A stretch of 64,000 nucleotides of DNA, taken from the NCBI GenBank assembly GCA_963698495.1, contig CAVORB010000011.1, positions 124,001 through 188,000 of the forward strand, in the 5' to 3' direction. The notes under the pieces were generated by a model. That model did no database searches. It saw only the letters and a list, made by a program, of their open reading frames with translations, and was not told the origin of the DNA. Of this stretch, positions 48,537 through 57,810 are shown one piece after another (the first letter of the stretch is position 1; every line of letters starts with the position of its first letter). A program made the translations under genes and the position numbers. The DNA comes from CAVORB01 sp963698495. Lineage in GTDB: Bacteria > Pseudomonadota > Gammaproteobacteria > Chromatiales > Chromatiaceae.

Positions 48537-49088
48537 ATGAAGATCTGCATCCTTTCGGATAGTCACGACCATATTCCTCTCCTGGATTCCGCGGTTGCTC
48601 GCGCCAAATCGGAGGGGGCGGAGGCCGTGCTTCACTGCGGGGACGTTGTCGCCCCAAGCACCCTGCATTGCCTGGTCAAGCACGGGCTGCCAGCGCACGT
48701 GATTCACGGCAACAACACGGGGGATCTCTACAGCCTGGGGCGTCTGGCGTCGGACCCATCGCGTCTGATCCACTACCATGGCATGGATGCAGGGCTGCAG
48801 CTCGGGGGGCGTCGCATTTTTCTCGTGCACTATCCGCACTACGCGCGCGCCATGGCCGCGACCGGGGACTGGGACCTGGTCTGCTGCGGGCACAGTCACG
48901 CGCCCAGGGAGGAGCGAATCCGCAATGTAAAAGGCGGTGAGACCCTGCTGTTGAATCCCGGAACCGTGGGCGGCGTGGGTCAGGCACCGGCGACCTATCT
49001 CATCGGCGATCTGGGCACCATGGCGTTCCAGCTGTACGAGCTGGACAAGCGCCTCGGCCACCCGCCCTTGCCCTTGACCGGAAGCTGA
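48537..49088 (+). CDS. YfcE/MJ0936-type metallophosphoesterase
   Basis: A 183-residue calcineurin-like phosphodiesterase with metal ligands in SDSHDH, HCGDVV, GNNTGD and GHSHAP. The family hydrolyses phosphodiesters in vitro; the substrate in the cell is unknown. It starts 75 bases after ppa and ends 23 bases before moaC. Confidence 0.9.
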   Translation: MKICILSDSHDHIPLLDSAVARAKSEGAEAVLHCGDVVAPSTLHCLVKHGLPAHVIHGNNTGDLYSLGRLASDPSRLIHYHGMDAGLQLGGRRIFLVHYPHYARAMAATGDWDLVCCGHSHAPREERIRNVKGGETLLLNPGTVGGVGQAPATYLIGDLGTMAFQLYELDKRLGHPPLPLTGS

Positions 49089-49111
49089 GCGGGAGAAAAA
49101 AGGCGCCGGCG

Positions 49112-49603
49112 ATGGGGAAGCTGACCCATTTCAACGAGGCAGGCGAGGCGCGGATGGTGGACGTCGGCGCCAAGGACGTTAGCCACCGGATCGCGGTCGC
49201 CGAGGGGCGGATATGCATGCGGCCCGAGACCCTGGAGCTGATCGAGCAGGGCGGCCACAAGAAGGGAGACGTGCTCGGCATCGCACGCGTGGCCGGCATC
49301 ATGGGCGCGAAGAAGACGGCGGAGCTGGTCCCCCTGTGCCATCCTCTGGCGCTGACCAAAGTCTCCGTCGATCTCGAGCCGTCGCGGGGCGACGCCTCGG
49401 TGTATTGCCGAGCAGTGGTCGAGACCCGAGGCAGGACGGGGGTGGAAATGGAGGCACTGTGCGCCGTGCAGATCAGCCTCCTGACGGTGTATGACATGTG
49501 CAAGGCGGTGGACCGAGGGATGTCCATCGAGTCCGTTCACCTGCTGGAGAAGGTGGGCGGCAAATCCGGGCATTGGAAGCGCGAGGTGACTCTGAGTCGA
49601 TAA
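49112..49603 (+). CDS. moaC: Cyclic pyranopterin monophosphate synthase
   Basis: A 163-residue enzyme of molybdenum cofactor synthesis, acting after MoaA. Typical blocks are MVDVGAKDVSHRIAVAEG, LIPLCHPL-like LVPLCHPLALTKV, GVEMEALCAV and YDMCKAVDRGM. The conserved Lys in KVGGKSGHW is also present. No other moa gene is nearby. Confidence 0.97.
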   Translation: MGKLTHFNEAGEARMVDVGAKDVSHRIAVAEGRICMRPETLELIEQGGHKKGDVLGIARVAGIMGAKKTAELVPLCHPLALTKVSVDLEPSRGDASVYCRAVVETRGRTGVEMEALCAVQISLLTVYDMCKAVDRGMSIESVHLLEKVGGKSGHWKREVTLSR

Positions 49604-49676
49604 CGATCGTCGCCGCGGCCATGCCGAAGCGACAGATCCAACAACAGCCGTGTATGAGCGGCGATGGAGGTGAGAA

Positions 49677-50141
49677 ATGTCGGACTTCGTCGAGTGGTCG
49701 GACGACTTAAGCGTGGGTATCGAGGAAATCGACGACCAGCACAAGGAGCTGGTGGACCTGGTCAACGAGATGCACGAGGCCATCCACCAGCGGCGCGGAA
49801 GGGATGTGGTGCGGCGCGTCTTGGCCAAGCTGGCGGACTACACCAGGATCCACTTTGCGGTGGAAGAGAGCCTGATGCGCATCCTGGGCTATCCGGACTA
49901 CGAGACCCACAAGGAGCAGCACGAGCAGCTCATCCGGCACATGACTGCGCTGCAGAACAAGGTGGATTCGGGCAAGACCGCCATCGGCTTCGAGCTCATG
50001 CATTTCCTCAAGGTCTGGCTGACCAAGCACATCATGGAGAGCGATCGGGAGTACGGCGAGTTCTTTATCCAGGCCGGCGTGAAGCCGCGTCTGCGGAAGC
50101 GGTCCTGGACCGCGCTGATGTGGAACCACGTGCGAGGCTGA
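49677..50141 (+). CDS. Bacteriohemerythrin
   Basis: A 154-residue four-helix protein with all seven diiron ligands: His 22, His 59, Glu 63, His 78, His 82, His 118 and Asp 123. It binds oxygen; roles proposed for such proteins include oxygen storage, delivery or sensing, mainly in microaerophilic organisms. It is a single-domain form with a short basic C-terminal extension. GGAGG precedes the ATG. Confidence 0.95.
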   Translation: MSDFVEWSDDLSVGIEEIDDQHKELVDLVNEMHEAIHQRRGRDVVRRVLAKLADYTRIHFAVEESLMRILGYPDYETHKEQHEQLIRHMTALQNKVDSGKTAIGFELMHFLKVWLTKHIMESDREYGEFFIQAGVKPRLRKRSWTALMWNHVRG

Positions 50142-50180
50142 TCGGGTGCGCCGGCGAGGCCTGGCCACGGGCATTCCACG

Positions 50181-50810
50181 ATGAATCCGTTCTACCAGCG
50201 CGCGTGCTTTCTCGCTGCGGCCTTCCGGCTCGACCAGGCGCCGCCAGACGTCGGGCGGGAGGTCGCCTTCGCCGGCCGCTCCAACGCGGGAAAATCCAGT
50301 GCCATCAACGCGATCTGCCACCAGAGGCAGCTCGCGCGCACCAGCAAGACCCCGGGCCGCACCCAGCAGCTGATCTTTTTCGTTCTCGACGAGACGCGGC
50401 GCCTGGTCGACCTGCCGGGGTACGGTTACGCGAAGGTATCGGAATCGGTCAAACGCCAATGGCAAGGAGTGATGGCGGATTATCTGCGGAGCCGTCGCTC
50501 GCTCTCCGGCCTGGTGCTGGTGATGGATATCCGCCAGCCCCTGACGCCCTTCGACCTGCAGATGCTGGAATGGAGTCGCCACTCGCACCTGCCGCTGCTC
50601 CTGTTGCTGACCAAGAGCGACAAGCTCAAGCGCGGACCAGCGCTTGGTGAGCTCCACAAGGTCAGGCGGGCGGTGGCGGCGGAGGGCGATCGGGTGGTCG
50701 TCGAGCTCTTCTCGGCGCACGCCCGCCAGGGTACCGAGGCGGCGCACGGCTGGCTGGATCACCGGCTAGGCGTTCCGGAGCTGCCAGACGTGGTAGAAGG
50801 CTCCCGCTAG
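50181..50810 (+). CDS. engB: EngB (YsxC/YihA) ribosome-assembly GTPase
   Basis: A 209-residue GTPase with P-loop GRSNAGKSS, G2 in KTPGRTQQL, G3 DLPGYG and G4 TKSDKLKR. EngB is needed for 50S subunit maturation. The hemerythrin gene ends 39 bases upstream; the two are not known as partners. The order hemerythrin-engB is likely incidental. Confidence 0.96.
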   Translation: MNPFYQRACFLAAAFRLDQAPPDVGREVAFAGRSNAGKSSAINAICHQRQLARTSKTPGRTQQLIFFVLDETRRLVDLPGYGYAKVSESVKRQWQGVMADYLRSRRSLSGLVLVMDIRQPLTPFDLQMLEWSRHSHLPLLLLLTKSDKLKRGPALGELHKVRRAVAAEGDRVVVELFSAHARQGTEAAHGWLDHRLGVPELPDVVEGSR

Positions 50811-50916
50811 CCGGCGGGCGGCGCCAGGCGAAAAGCGCGCGGGGCGACTCGGCGGGAGGCAATCGCGGACCGGGATGTCGAATTCCCGACACCCGGTCCG
50901 GTGCTTGGCATTGGCG

Positions 50917-51495
50917 TCAGAATTCTCCTGCCGCCGCGCCCTCCATGATGGCCTTGATCGTGTCTCGCACCCGCACGGCGTCCGCCCTGAGATCCTCCGG
51001 CAGCTTCTTGCCACCGTGGATCATGAAATCGAGGTTCATGCTGTAGAGCCAGAGACGGCCGTTGCTGTCTTCCACCAGTGCGATGCGGCAGGGCATGAAG
51101 CCGCTGTAGTGATCCTGATACTCCAACATCTTTTTGCCCACCTGGGCATCGCAGAACGACAGGAAATTCACGTATCGGTAGTCCTCCCCGGTGATCGCCT
51201 TGATCTGCTTGTAGAAGGGGGACTCGCCGACGAAGAGAAAGCTGCGGGAGGCGGCGAGGCTCTTCATCGACTCGATGACGTCGTCCGGGCTCATTCCCTC
51301 CTCGACCTGCACCGCCCACATCATCGCGGCGCCGGGATCGCCCGTCTCCAGGAGCTTTTCTGCGAACTGGGTGTAGACGCCGACGAATCCCTCGTCGAAC
51401 TCGGAAAGTAGGGGGGCCACACGGACGTATGCGACGGCCACGGCGATCACGGCCAACAGGCCGATCAGGGCGAACAAGTTTCGGATGAGCTTCAT
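50917..51495 (-). CDS. DUF302 protein, membrane-anchored
   Basis: A 192-residue protein with one N-terminal hydrophobic helix (FALIGLLAVIAVAVAYV) and a periplasmic DUF302 domain, recognised by FCDAQVGKKMLEYQDHYSGF and PCRIALVEDSNGRLWLYSMN. Two Cys lie in that domain. The DUF302 fold is found in many sulfur-oxidising bacteria. The function is not known. Confidence 0.85.
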   Translation of the reverse strand: MKLIRNLFALIGLLAVIAVAVAYVRVAPLLSEFDEGFVGVYTQFAEKLLETGDPGAAMMWAVQVEEGMSPDDVIESMKSLAASRSFLFVGESPFYKQIKAITGEDYRYVNFLSFCDAQVGKKMLEYQDHYSGFMPCRIALVEDSNGRLWLYSMNLDFMIHGGKKLPEDLRADAVRVRDTIKAIMEGAAAGEF

Positions 51496-51708
51496 TGTTT
51501 CTCTTCTCCTCGTGGCAAGGTGAACCGCGCCGGTGAGGTGCTGCGGAGCAGTTCCGAGCATGCGTGCGCGATCACTGGTCGGCGCCGTTCGCCGCAACCT
51601 CTTTTATTCTAGGGATACGCAGGGCTTTTGTCGTCTCGTGAGCGGTCCTGAGCGGGAAAGCGGGCCGGCGAGCGGACGGCGCGGTGCCCGCTCGCCGGCG
51701 TCCTGAGC

Positions 51709-52830
51709 CTACCAGGGTTGCCCGTACCCGGCTTCCGGCATCGGCGGGGCCGGATACATGCCCTCGTCGCCGCCGTACCAGCGCCCGGGAGAGCCCCACT
51801 CGTATCCCGATGGACCGACGCCCTGTCCACCGTAACCCGGCATCATGGGCCGCATCGGCGCGCCATAATCGCCGCCGTACGGGGGTTGCTGCATGGGCAT
51901 GCGAGGCGGCATCTGCGGCGGCAGCGGAGGCTGACGGTTCGACTGGCCGAAGATGGCTTCTGCCGCCTCCCTCTGCTGCTCCGACATCTCCTCGACGATG
52001 CGGCGGTACTCCTCCCAGCGTGACTGCATCTCCTGGCGGCGTTGTTCCGCCTGTTTCCACGGCGGCTGCTCGGGGAAGTCGATCCCCTGGGCCTGCGCCC
52101 GTTCCCGCATCTCTTGCCAGTGCCGCTCCCGCTCTGCTTGGCGCTGCTCGGGCGTCATGTTACGCATCTTCTCCCAGTGCGCCTCGCGCTCTTCCTGGCT
52201 CATGAGCATCCAAGGCGGCATCTCCGGCATATCCATGCCACGCTGCCCGGCCCGCTCACGCATCGCCTGATAGCGTTGCTCGCGCATCGCGTCCCACTCC
52301 TCCTGGGTCTTGCCGCCGCGCCCCTCCGATCCCGCGGGCGCCATCATGTCCGGCGGGGTCGGCATCCCCATGGGCGCGGGCATTTTCGGGGGAGGGGGCA
52401 TGTCCATAGGCATTGGCATCTCCGGAGGCTGCATCCCCGCCTGCTCCCACGGAGGCGTTTCCGGAAGCTCCAGCCCCACCTCGGCCGCGCGGGCGCGCAG
52501 CTCGTCATAGCGCAGCCCCCGCTCCTTCATCATTTCCGCGTGCCTTTTCTCCATCCTTTCCCGGCCGGCGGTCATCGACGGTGGCGGGGCGGGTGGCTCG
52601 GGGGCGGCCGAGACCTCCGGCTGCGCGGGGGGCGGCGCATGCGCCTCGGTTGCAGCGGGTGCCGGCGCTGCGGCGGTCTGAGTGTTGGCGCTCTCAACCG
52701 GGACGGCCTGGCCGCTGGGCGTCTCGGCTGCTGGGCCGCTGGTTGCCGTCTCCGCCGACCAACCCTGGCTCATTGCCAGGGTCAGCGCGGCGGCCGAAGC
52801 GAAGATAACTACGGATCTTCTCTCAATCAT
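51709..52830 (-). CDS. Secreted Met/Pro-rich protein with a three-fold PExPPW repeat
   Basis: A 373-residue protein with a signal peptide (ending QGWSA). An Ala/Pro-rich linker is followed by three copies of a 22-residue unit at 107-128, 186-207 and 237-258. Each has the form aromatic-xx-x-R-x-R-A-x-x-x-G and ends in PExPPW. Between them are Met-Pro runs (137-163) and highly charged helical segments. The C-terminal 60 residues are Gly/Tyr/Pro/Met-rich. I know no family. The Met content could suit metal binding and the tail a structural or surface role; both are speculation. Confidence 0.7.
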   Translation of the reverse strand: MIERRSVVIFASAAALTLAMSQGWSAETATSGPAAETPSGQAVPVESANTQTAAAPAPAATEAHAPPPAQPEVSAAPEPPAPPPSMTAGRERMEKRHAEMMKERGLRYDELRARAAEVGLELPETPPWEQAGMQPPEMPMPMDMPPPPKMPAPMGMPTPPDMMAPAGSEGRGGKTQEEWDAMREQRYQAMRERAGQRGMDMPEMPPWMLMSQEEREAHWEKMRNMTPEQRQAERERHWQEMRERAQAQGIDFPEQPPWKQAEQRRQEMQSRWEEYRRIVEEMSEQQREAAEAIFGQSNRQPPLPPQMPPRMPMQQPPYGGDYGAPMRPMMPGYGGQGVGPSGYEWGSPGRWYGGDEGMYPAPPMPEAGYGQPW

Positions 52831-53291
52831 CGCGTTTGCTCCTGTGGGTGGGGTGGTGTCACGTGTATTATTTCGAGCCTGAGGTGCCGGGCGTGTGTCC
52901 ATCCGCGGCCGCGAATCGAGGTGTCGTACATCTTCGAACGGCATGCTGGGTGCCCGCAATTCCGTCCAAGCCTTGGACCGCATCCCCGGGTTCGGAATCC
53001 TGAGGGCATATGATGCGGCCGTGGACGGCACCGCGGGCGGGTTGCCCCGTCGTCGGTGGGGTCGTCGACTTTTTCGGTTGCCATTTCCCGTCAACGGACC
53101 GATGCCGCGAAGGCCCTGCGTAGCCGCGATGACGCTTCCTCATTCCGCCGGGCAAGCTTAACCGATCCACTGCGGGATGGAAGGGTCGCCGGCGTTTTTT
53201 GGCTGGCGGAAGCAGCGGAGGACGAGCCTGCGCCTGGGTGCTTTCGGCACGGAGTGATATCGAGCGCCCCGTCGGGGCGTGAGGAGGATCG
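52831..53291. other. Intergenic region between divergent genes
   Basis: It holds the 5' flanks of the PExPPW protein gene (TAATAC about 50 bases upstream on the minus strand) and of the phosphomannomutase gene (GAGGAGG ribosome site just before the ATG). A short inverted repeat GCCCCGTCGGGGC lies near 53266-53278. No gene was supported here. Confidence 0.5.
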
Positions 53292-54779
53292 ATGCGCATC
53301 GGTGACCTGATGCGAGAGAGCGGCGTCAAGTTCGGCACCAGCGGTGCCCGCGGGCTGGCGGAGGCCATGACCGACCGCGTCTGTTATGCCTACGCGCTGG
53401 GGTTTCTCCAGCACGCCGCGCAGACGGGTAGCCTGCGGCCTGGTGGGGACGTCGGGATCGCTGGCGATCTGCGCCCCAGTACCGAACGCATCATGATTGC
53501 TTGCGCCCTGGCAGCCGCAGACTTCGGAATGCGGCCGCGCCACTTCGGCCGCATTCCGAGTCCGGCGCTGGCCGCATACTGCATCGGCCACGGCATGCCG
53601 AGCATGATGATCACCGGCAGCCACATCCCGGATGACCGCAACGGCATCAAGTTCAATCTGCCCTCGGGTGAGATTCTCAAGCAGGACGAGGAGGGCATTC
53701 GCCGCCAGACGGTCCTGCTGCCCCAGGATCTGTTCGACGCCGCCGGGCGGCTGGTGGCTGCTGCTCCCGTTACCCTGCCGGCCACGGACCCCGCGGCGTA
53801 CGATGCTTACCTGGCGCGTTACCTCGACTTCCTCCCCGGGGGGTGCCTGGAGGGTATGCGCGTCGCCGTCTACGAGCACTCGAGCGTGGCGCGGGATGCA
53901 TTCTGCGCCGTGCTTACCGGTCTCGGCGCCAAGGTGCAGCGGCTCGGGGTCTCAACGACCTTCGTCCCGGTCGACACCGAGGCAATCCGTCCCGAGGATA
54001 CGAAGCTTGCCCGCCGCTGGGCCGCCGAGGGCGCGTTCGATGCCATCGTCTCGGCAGACGGCGACGGCGACCGGCCCCTGGTCTCCGACGAGCGCGGCGA
54101 ATGGCTGCGCGGCGACGTTGCCGGGATCCTGTGCGCGCGACAACTCGGCGCAGAAGGCGTCGTGACGCCGGTCAGCAGCAATACCGCGGTGGAGAAGTGC
54201 GGCTGGTTCGAGCAGGTGTTGCGCACCCGGATCGGGTCGCCGTACGTCATCGCGGGAATGCGCGAGCTGATCGATAGGGGGCTGACGCCCGTCGTCGGCT
54301 ACGAGGCCAACGGCGGCTTCCTGCTCGGGTCCGACCTGGAGCGTCAGGGACGGCGCCTGCGCGCCTTGCCGACGCGCGATGCGGTGCTGGTGGCGCTGGC
54401 TGTCCTGATGGCGGCGAGGGAGCAGGGCAAGCCGGTCTCACGGCTCGCCGCCGACCTGCCCCAACGATTCACCGCCAGCGACCGCATCCAGGACTTTCCG
54501 ACCGAGATCAGCGAGGCGCGTCTCGCCGCGCTGTCCACGGGCGATCCGGAGCGCGACCAAGCGGCGCTGGAGGGAATCTTCGGCCCTCGCTTCGGGCCGG
54601 TCGTCGGCGTCGATACCACCGATGGTCTGCGCATCACCTTCGCGAGCGGTGAGATCGCCCACCTCCGCCCTTCGGGCAATGCACCGGAGCTGCGGGCCTA
54701 CACCGAGGCGGACAGTCCGCAGCGAGCGGCCGAGATGAATCGCATCTGCCTGGAGGTGCTCGACGGCTGGCGGGCGTGA
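53292..54779 (+). CDS. Phosphomannomutase/phosphoglucomutase-family protein
   Basis: A 495-residue alpha-D-phosphohexomutase. The phosphoserine loop reads TGSHIPDDRNGIKF, the metal loop DGDGDRP, the sugar loop GYEANGGF and the phosphate-binding loop RPSGNAPELR. It interconverts hexose 1- and 6-phosphates for polysaccharide or nucleotide-sugar supply. DGDGDRP shows the order found in this variant subgroup. Substrate choice (mannose, glucose or glucosamine) cannot be told. Confidence 0.9.
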   Translation: MRIGDLMRESGVKFGTSGARGLAEAMTDRVCYAYALGFLQHAAQTGSLRPGGDVGIAGDLRPSTERIMIACALAAADFGMRPRHFGRIPSPALAAYCIGHGMPSMMITGSHIPDDRNGIKFNLPSGEILKQDEEGIRRQTVLLPQDLFDAAGRLVAAAPVTLPATDPAAYDAYLARYLDFLPGGCLEGMRVAVYEHSSVARDAFCAVLTGLGAKVQRLGVSTTFVPVDTEAIRPEDTKLARRWAAEGAFDAIVSADGDGDRPLVSDERGEWLRGDVAGILCARQLGAEGVVTPVSSNTAVEKCGWFEQVLRTRIGSPYVIAGMRELIDRGLTPVVGYEANGGFLLGSDLERQGRRLRALPTRDAVLVALAVLMAAREQGKPVSRLAADLPQRFTASDRIQDFPTEISEARLAALSTGDPERDQAALEGIFGPRFGPVVGVDTTDGLRITFASGEIAHLRPSGNAPELRAYTEADSPQRAAEMNRICLEVLDGWRA

Positions 54780-54789
54780 CCCGCGGCGG

Positions 54790-55500
54790 TCAGCGCCGCT
54801 TGGGAAGGAAGGTTCGCGTCTCGCCCTTGTGGATGTTCAGGAAGCGGATGGCGGCGCACGCGGCCCCGAAGCCGTTGTCGATGTTGACGGTCACGATCCC
54901 CGGGGCGCAGCTCCCGAGGGCCGAGTCGAGGCTCAGGCGGCCGCCCTGACCGACGCCGTAGCCGACCGAGGTCGGGACGGCGATCACGGGTGCCCCGACC
55001 AGTCCGCCCAGGGCGCTGAACAGCGCCCCCTCCATGCCGGCCACGGCGATCACCACCGGGTGCTCGCGGATCGCGTCGATGCGTTCCATCAGACGCCACA
55101 GGCCGGTGATGCCCACGTCCTGGAACAGGACGCTCGGGATGCCGTGGAACTCCAGGGTGCGGGCGGCCTCCAGGCAAACCGGGGCGTCGGAGGTTCCCCC
55201 GCTCACGATGGCGATCGGCTCGACCATCCTAGTCGGCAGGGTGTGAGGAAAGAAGCCGGTGCGGGACACGGCGTCGTAGTTCATGCGCTCCCGGAAGAAA
55301 GACGGCAGTGCCTCGGTCTTGCCACGATCGAGGCGGGTGAGCAGGCAGGGTGCCCCCGTTTGACGGAAGTGCCGCAGGATGGCCTCGATCTGCTCCGGGG
55401 TCTTGTGCTCGCAGAATACCGCCTCGCTGAGCCCGATGCGGGCCTGACGGTCCAGGTCCAGCACGGCCGTGGTGCTGCTTTCGTTCATGCCGTCAGTCAC
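54790..55500 (-). CDS. larB: LarB, nickel-pincer cofactor biosynthesis carboxylase/hydrolase
   Basis: A 236-residue protein. The N-terminal part has a short LarB-specific segment (ARIGLSEAVFCEHKT). The C-terminal two-thirds is the AIR-carboxylase (PurE)-like domain: VSGGTSDAPVCLEAA, GVTGLW-like DVGITGLWRL, AVAGMEGALFSALGGL and PTSVGYG. LarB makes the dinicotinic acid mononucleotide precursor of the lactate-racemase nickel cofactor. GTG at 55500 overlaps larC; ATG at 55488 is an alternative. Confidence 0.92.
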   Translation of the reverse strand: MTDGMNESSTTAVLDLDRQARIGLSEAVFCEHKTPEQIEAILRHFRQTGAPCLLTRLDRGKTEALPSFFRERMNYDAVSRTGFFPHTLPTRMVEPIAIVSGGTSDAPVCLEAARTLEFHGIPSVLFQDVGITGLWRLMERIDAIREHPVVIAVAGMEGALFSALGGLVGAPVIAVPTSVGYGVGQGGRLSLDSALGSCAPGIVTVNIDNGFGAACAAIRFLNIHKGETRTFLPKRR

Positions 55501-56698
55501 GATCCGTCTCCAGGGTCTTGTCGGTGGCGAGCCTAGCCAGACCCGCGCGTGCGGCGTGGCCGGCTCGCGCTGCCAGGTCTCGTGACTCGGCCTTCGCCGT
55601 GGGTCCGCCGGGGCGGTCGACCAGCTTCACCCCGATCTCGGTCCCGTCAGCCAAGACGCGGTGCTCGCTGCGGGTGAGGGTGATGCGCGAGGCGGGCTGC
55701 CAGCGCACGCCGATCGTGGTCGTCTCCCGGAAGCAGGCATCGACCACCGAAGAGAGGGCCTCGGTCCGAATAAGGATCTGGATACTCATGGTCGCGCGTC
55801 CGCCCTTGCCGATGGCCTGGTAGGTGGTGACGCTGAGCACGCCCGCCGTCGCGCGCAGGTGCTCCAGCGCGATCGCCAGGTCCTCGGGTGTCTGGTCGTC
55901 GACCTCGAAACGCAGGCTGACGATGCGATCCTGCGGCATCCCCTTCGCGGAGGCCCCCGTGGCGGCGGCGGAGGTCTCGAGCGCCAGGATCTGCAGGCAA
56001 TTGGGGATGCCGGGCAGCTCGCGCGTACCGAATCCCAGGCCGCTGGCAGTGAGGATTCCTCCATCCGGAAAGACGCTTGCGGGATTCAGGGATCTGAGAA
56101 TGGCCGCCCCGGTCGGCGTGACCCGCTCGCCGGGTATGCCGTCGTCGGTCACCGGCAGGCCCTCCAGCAGCAGCGCCGTGGCTGGCGCCGGAACCGGAAG
56201 TGCCCCGTGGGCCGACTGAACCCTTCCGCTCCCGAGGGGGAGGGGAGCGCACGAGGCCTGCTCGACCTTCAGCGTCTCCAGCAGAACCGCCGCCCCCAGG
56301 ACGTCGGCGATGGAGTCCCAGCTGCCGACCTCGTGGAGCTCGACCAACTCGGGCTCGATTCGATGCACCCTTCCCTCGGCCTCCGCCAGCAGGGAAAAGA
56401 TGGCGAGGGCCCGGCCCCGCACCCCGGACGGCAGGTTGGCCAGCGCCAGCAGCTCGCGGATGTCGCCGAACGGCCTGTGGTGGTGGGGCGTCGAACCCGT
56501 CCCTTCTGCGGTGACGCGAAATCGCTTTCCGCCGATGGGACCCCCTGCCTCCGCCAGGCTGACCTCTATCCGAGCGGGCATATCGAGCGCGGAGATGGCC
56601 TCGCGCACCGCCGGGAGATGTTCGGGAAAGGCGTCCAGCAGGGCGGCGCAGAACATGTCGCCGGCGAGTCCGCCGACAGGGTTCAGGTGGAGATGCAT
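55493..56698 (-). CDS. larC: LarC, nickel insertion protein for the pincer cofactor
   Basis: A 401-residue protein with HLNPVGGLAGDMFCAALLDAF at the start, VELHEVGSWDSIADVLGA, and TPTGAAIL before a C-terminal ferredoxin-like domain. LarC is a CTP-dependent nickel insertase for the pincer cofactor. The His-rich stretch (STPHHHRPFG) in the first third may bind nickel. The larC-larB pair is present, but no larE or larA is seen in the window. Confidence 0.93.
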   Translation of the reverse strand: MHLHLNPVGGLAGDMFCAALLDAFPEHLPAVREAISALDMPARIEVSLAEAGGPIGGKRFRVTAEGTGSTPHHHRPFGDIRELLALANLPSGVRGRALAIFSLLAEAEGRVHRIEPELVELHEVGSWDSIADVLGAAVLLETLKVEQASCAPLPLGSGRVQSAHGALPVPAPATALLLEGLPVTDDGIPGERVTPTGAAILRSLNPASVFPDGGILTASGLGFGTRELPGIPNCLQILALETSAAATGASAKGMPQDRIVSLRFEVDDQTPEDLAIALEHLRATAGVLSVTTYQAIGKGGRATMSIQILIRTEALSSVVDACFRETTTIGVRWQPASRITLTRSEHRVLADGTEIGVKLVDRPGGPTAKAESRDLAARAGHAARAGLARLATDKTLETDRD

Positions 56699-56900
56699 GA
56701 ATGAATCTGACTCAGGTCGCGAGGGATGCCGAAGCGTGGTCGCCCCGGCAGGATACCCGAAGCGCGGCCGGCTGCTCCAGCGCGCCCCGATCTTATCGAT
56801 TCGTAGCGGCCCGACTCGTCTGGACGCGGCGCGCGCGGCGGAAGCCCGGGGTGGTGAGGGCGAGCGGCGAGGGTCGAGTGGTAAAAAAGAAGAAAATGAC

Positions 56901-56945
56901 GCGCTGAGGTTGGCCAGGATGGCCAATCATCGGAGTCCCGTTAAG
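56901..56945 (+). repeat. Dispersed two-hairpin repeat, copy 5 (partial)
   Basis: Only the second hairpin and tail remain: GCGCTGAGGTTGGCCAGG, then ATGGCCAATCATCGGAGTCC, then CGTTAAGG. Same orientation as the others. It lies between the start of larC and the end of the small minus-strand gene. Confidence 0.75.
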
Positions 56946-56969
56946 GAACAACGGCTCCCTGTCCCCCGG

Positions 56970-57176
56970 TCAGCGGGAGACATACCTTTGGCGCTTCTGG
57001 TTTCGAATCTCCCAGTTGCACTGCTCGATGAGATGATCGATCTGCCGGGAGACCCGGACCTCGCTTTCGGGCTCGTAGGTCTCGCCTTTGTCCCAGTGAT
57101 TCGCCGCGTCCTCCGCCTCGAGCTGGAGTCCCTGGCGCCATAGCTCCCAGATTGCTTGTGATTGGCTGGTGGTCAT
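56970..57176 (-). CDS. Small hypothetical protein
   Basis: A 68-residue charged protein with Trp residues (AIWELWRQGLQLEAEDAANHW) and a coiled-coil-like C-terminus (RQIDHLIEQCNWEIRNQKR). I know no family. The start ATG at 57176 lacks a strong ribosome site. It is adjacent to a repeat copy and to an AT-rich region, so it may belong to accessory DNA. Confidence 0.45.
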   Translation of the reverse strand: MTTSQSQAIWELWRQGLQLEAEDAANHWDKGETYEPESEVRVSRQIDHLIEQCNWEIRNQKRQRYVSR

Positions 57177-57810
57177 GGCTGTGCCCCGTCTGTTTCCTTC
57201 GCGTTTTCGCCGCTCGAATCGTGGGCCGGCTTTGAAATCTTCTAGCAAATACGGGGCCGATCAGAAAAAATGTTTGAGAAACAATAAGATGAGAATGACA
57301 TGGTCAACTCGGAATGTTGATATGTAAGCATTGATTAGACATGTAAATAAAAAATTACATATAGAATGAAATTTTTTATAAAACAGTACGATAATGGTGC
57401 GCGAGGATGGACTTCGTTCCGGGCTGTTCAGGAGAGTTGACAATGCGGTAGATCGCAACTGAGAACTGCCTGCGCTCATTCGCAGATTCTTCGGCGACCA
57501 TTGACTGGCGTACATCAATCGAGCCTGTATAGGAATGCCGCCCATCCTACGCACGGATCGTAGGTGCTTGAACATGGTGGCACATCCCGGTGCCGCGGAA
57601 GAACGTGAATTGATCAGCGTCCGCCGTTCCGCAAGCGTGCGGCGTGGTACATTGCGCAGTGAAGAATATCGATTCCGGCGGCGAATGGGACCGATGTCCG
57701 GAACGCATCCGTGAGCAAGAAAACGACAGCGTGCATCTAGGGATTGACGCAATGGGGACAATCGTAAGGCACGGGCCCGGCATTGAACCCGATGCCGGGC
57801 GAAGCCGCGC
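57177..57810. other. AT-rich stretch without a recognisable gene
   Basis: Bases about 57240-57390 are strongly AT-rich compared with the rest of the window, with runs of A and T such as TAAATAAAAAATTACAT. From 57400 to 57800 the composition is intermediate. A minus-strand frame spans the region but its translation shows no family. It precedes the decayed TonB receptor. It could be foreign or regulatory DNA. Confidence 0.5.
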
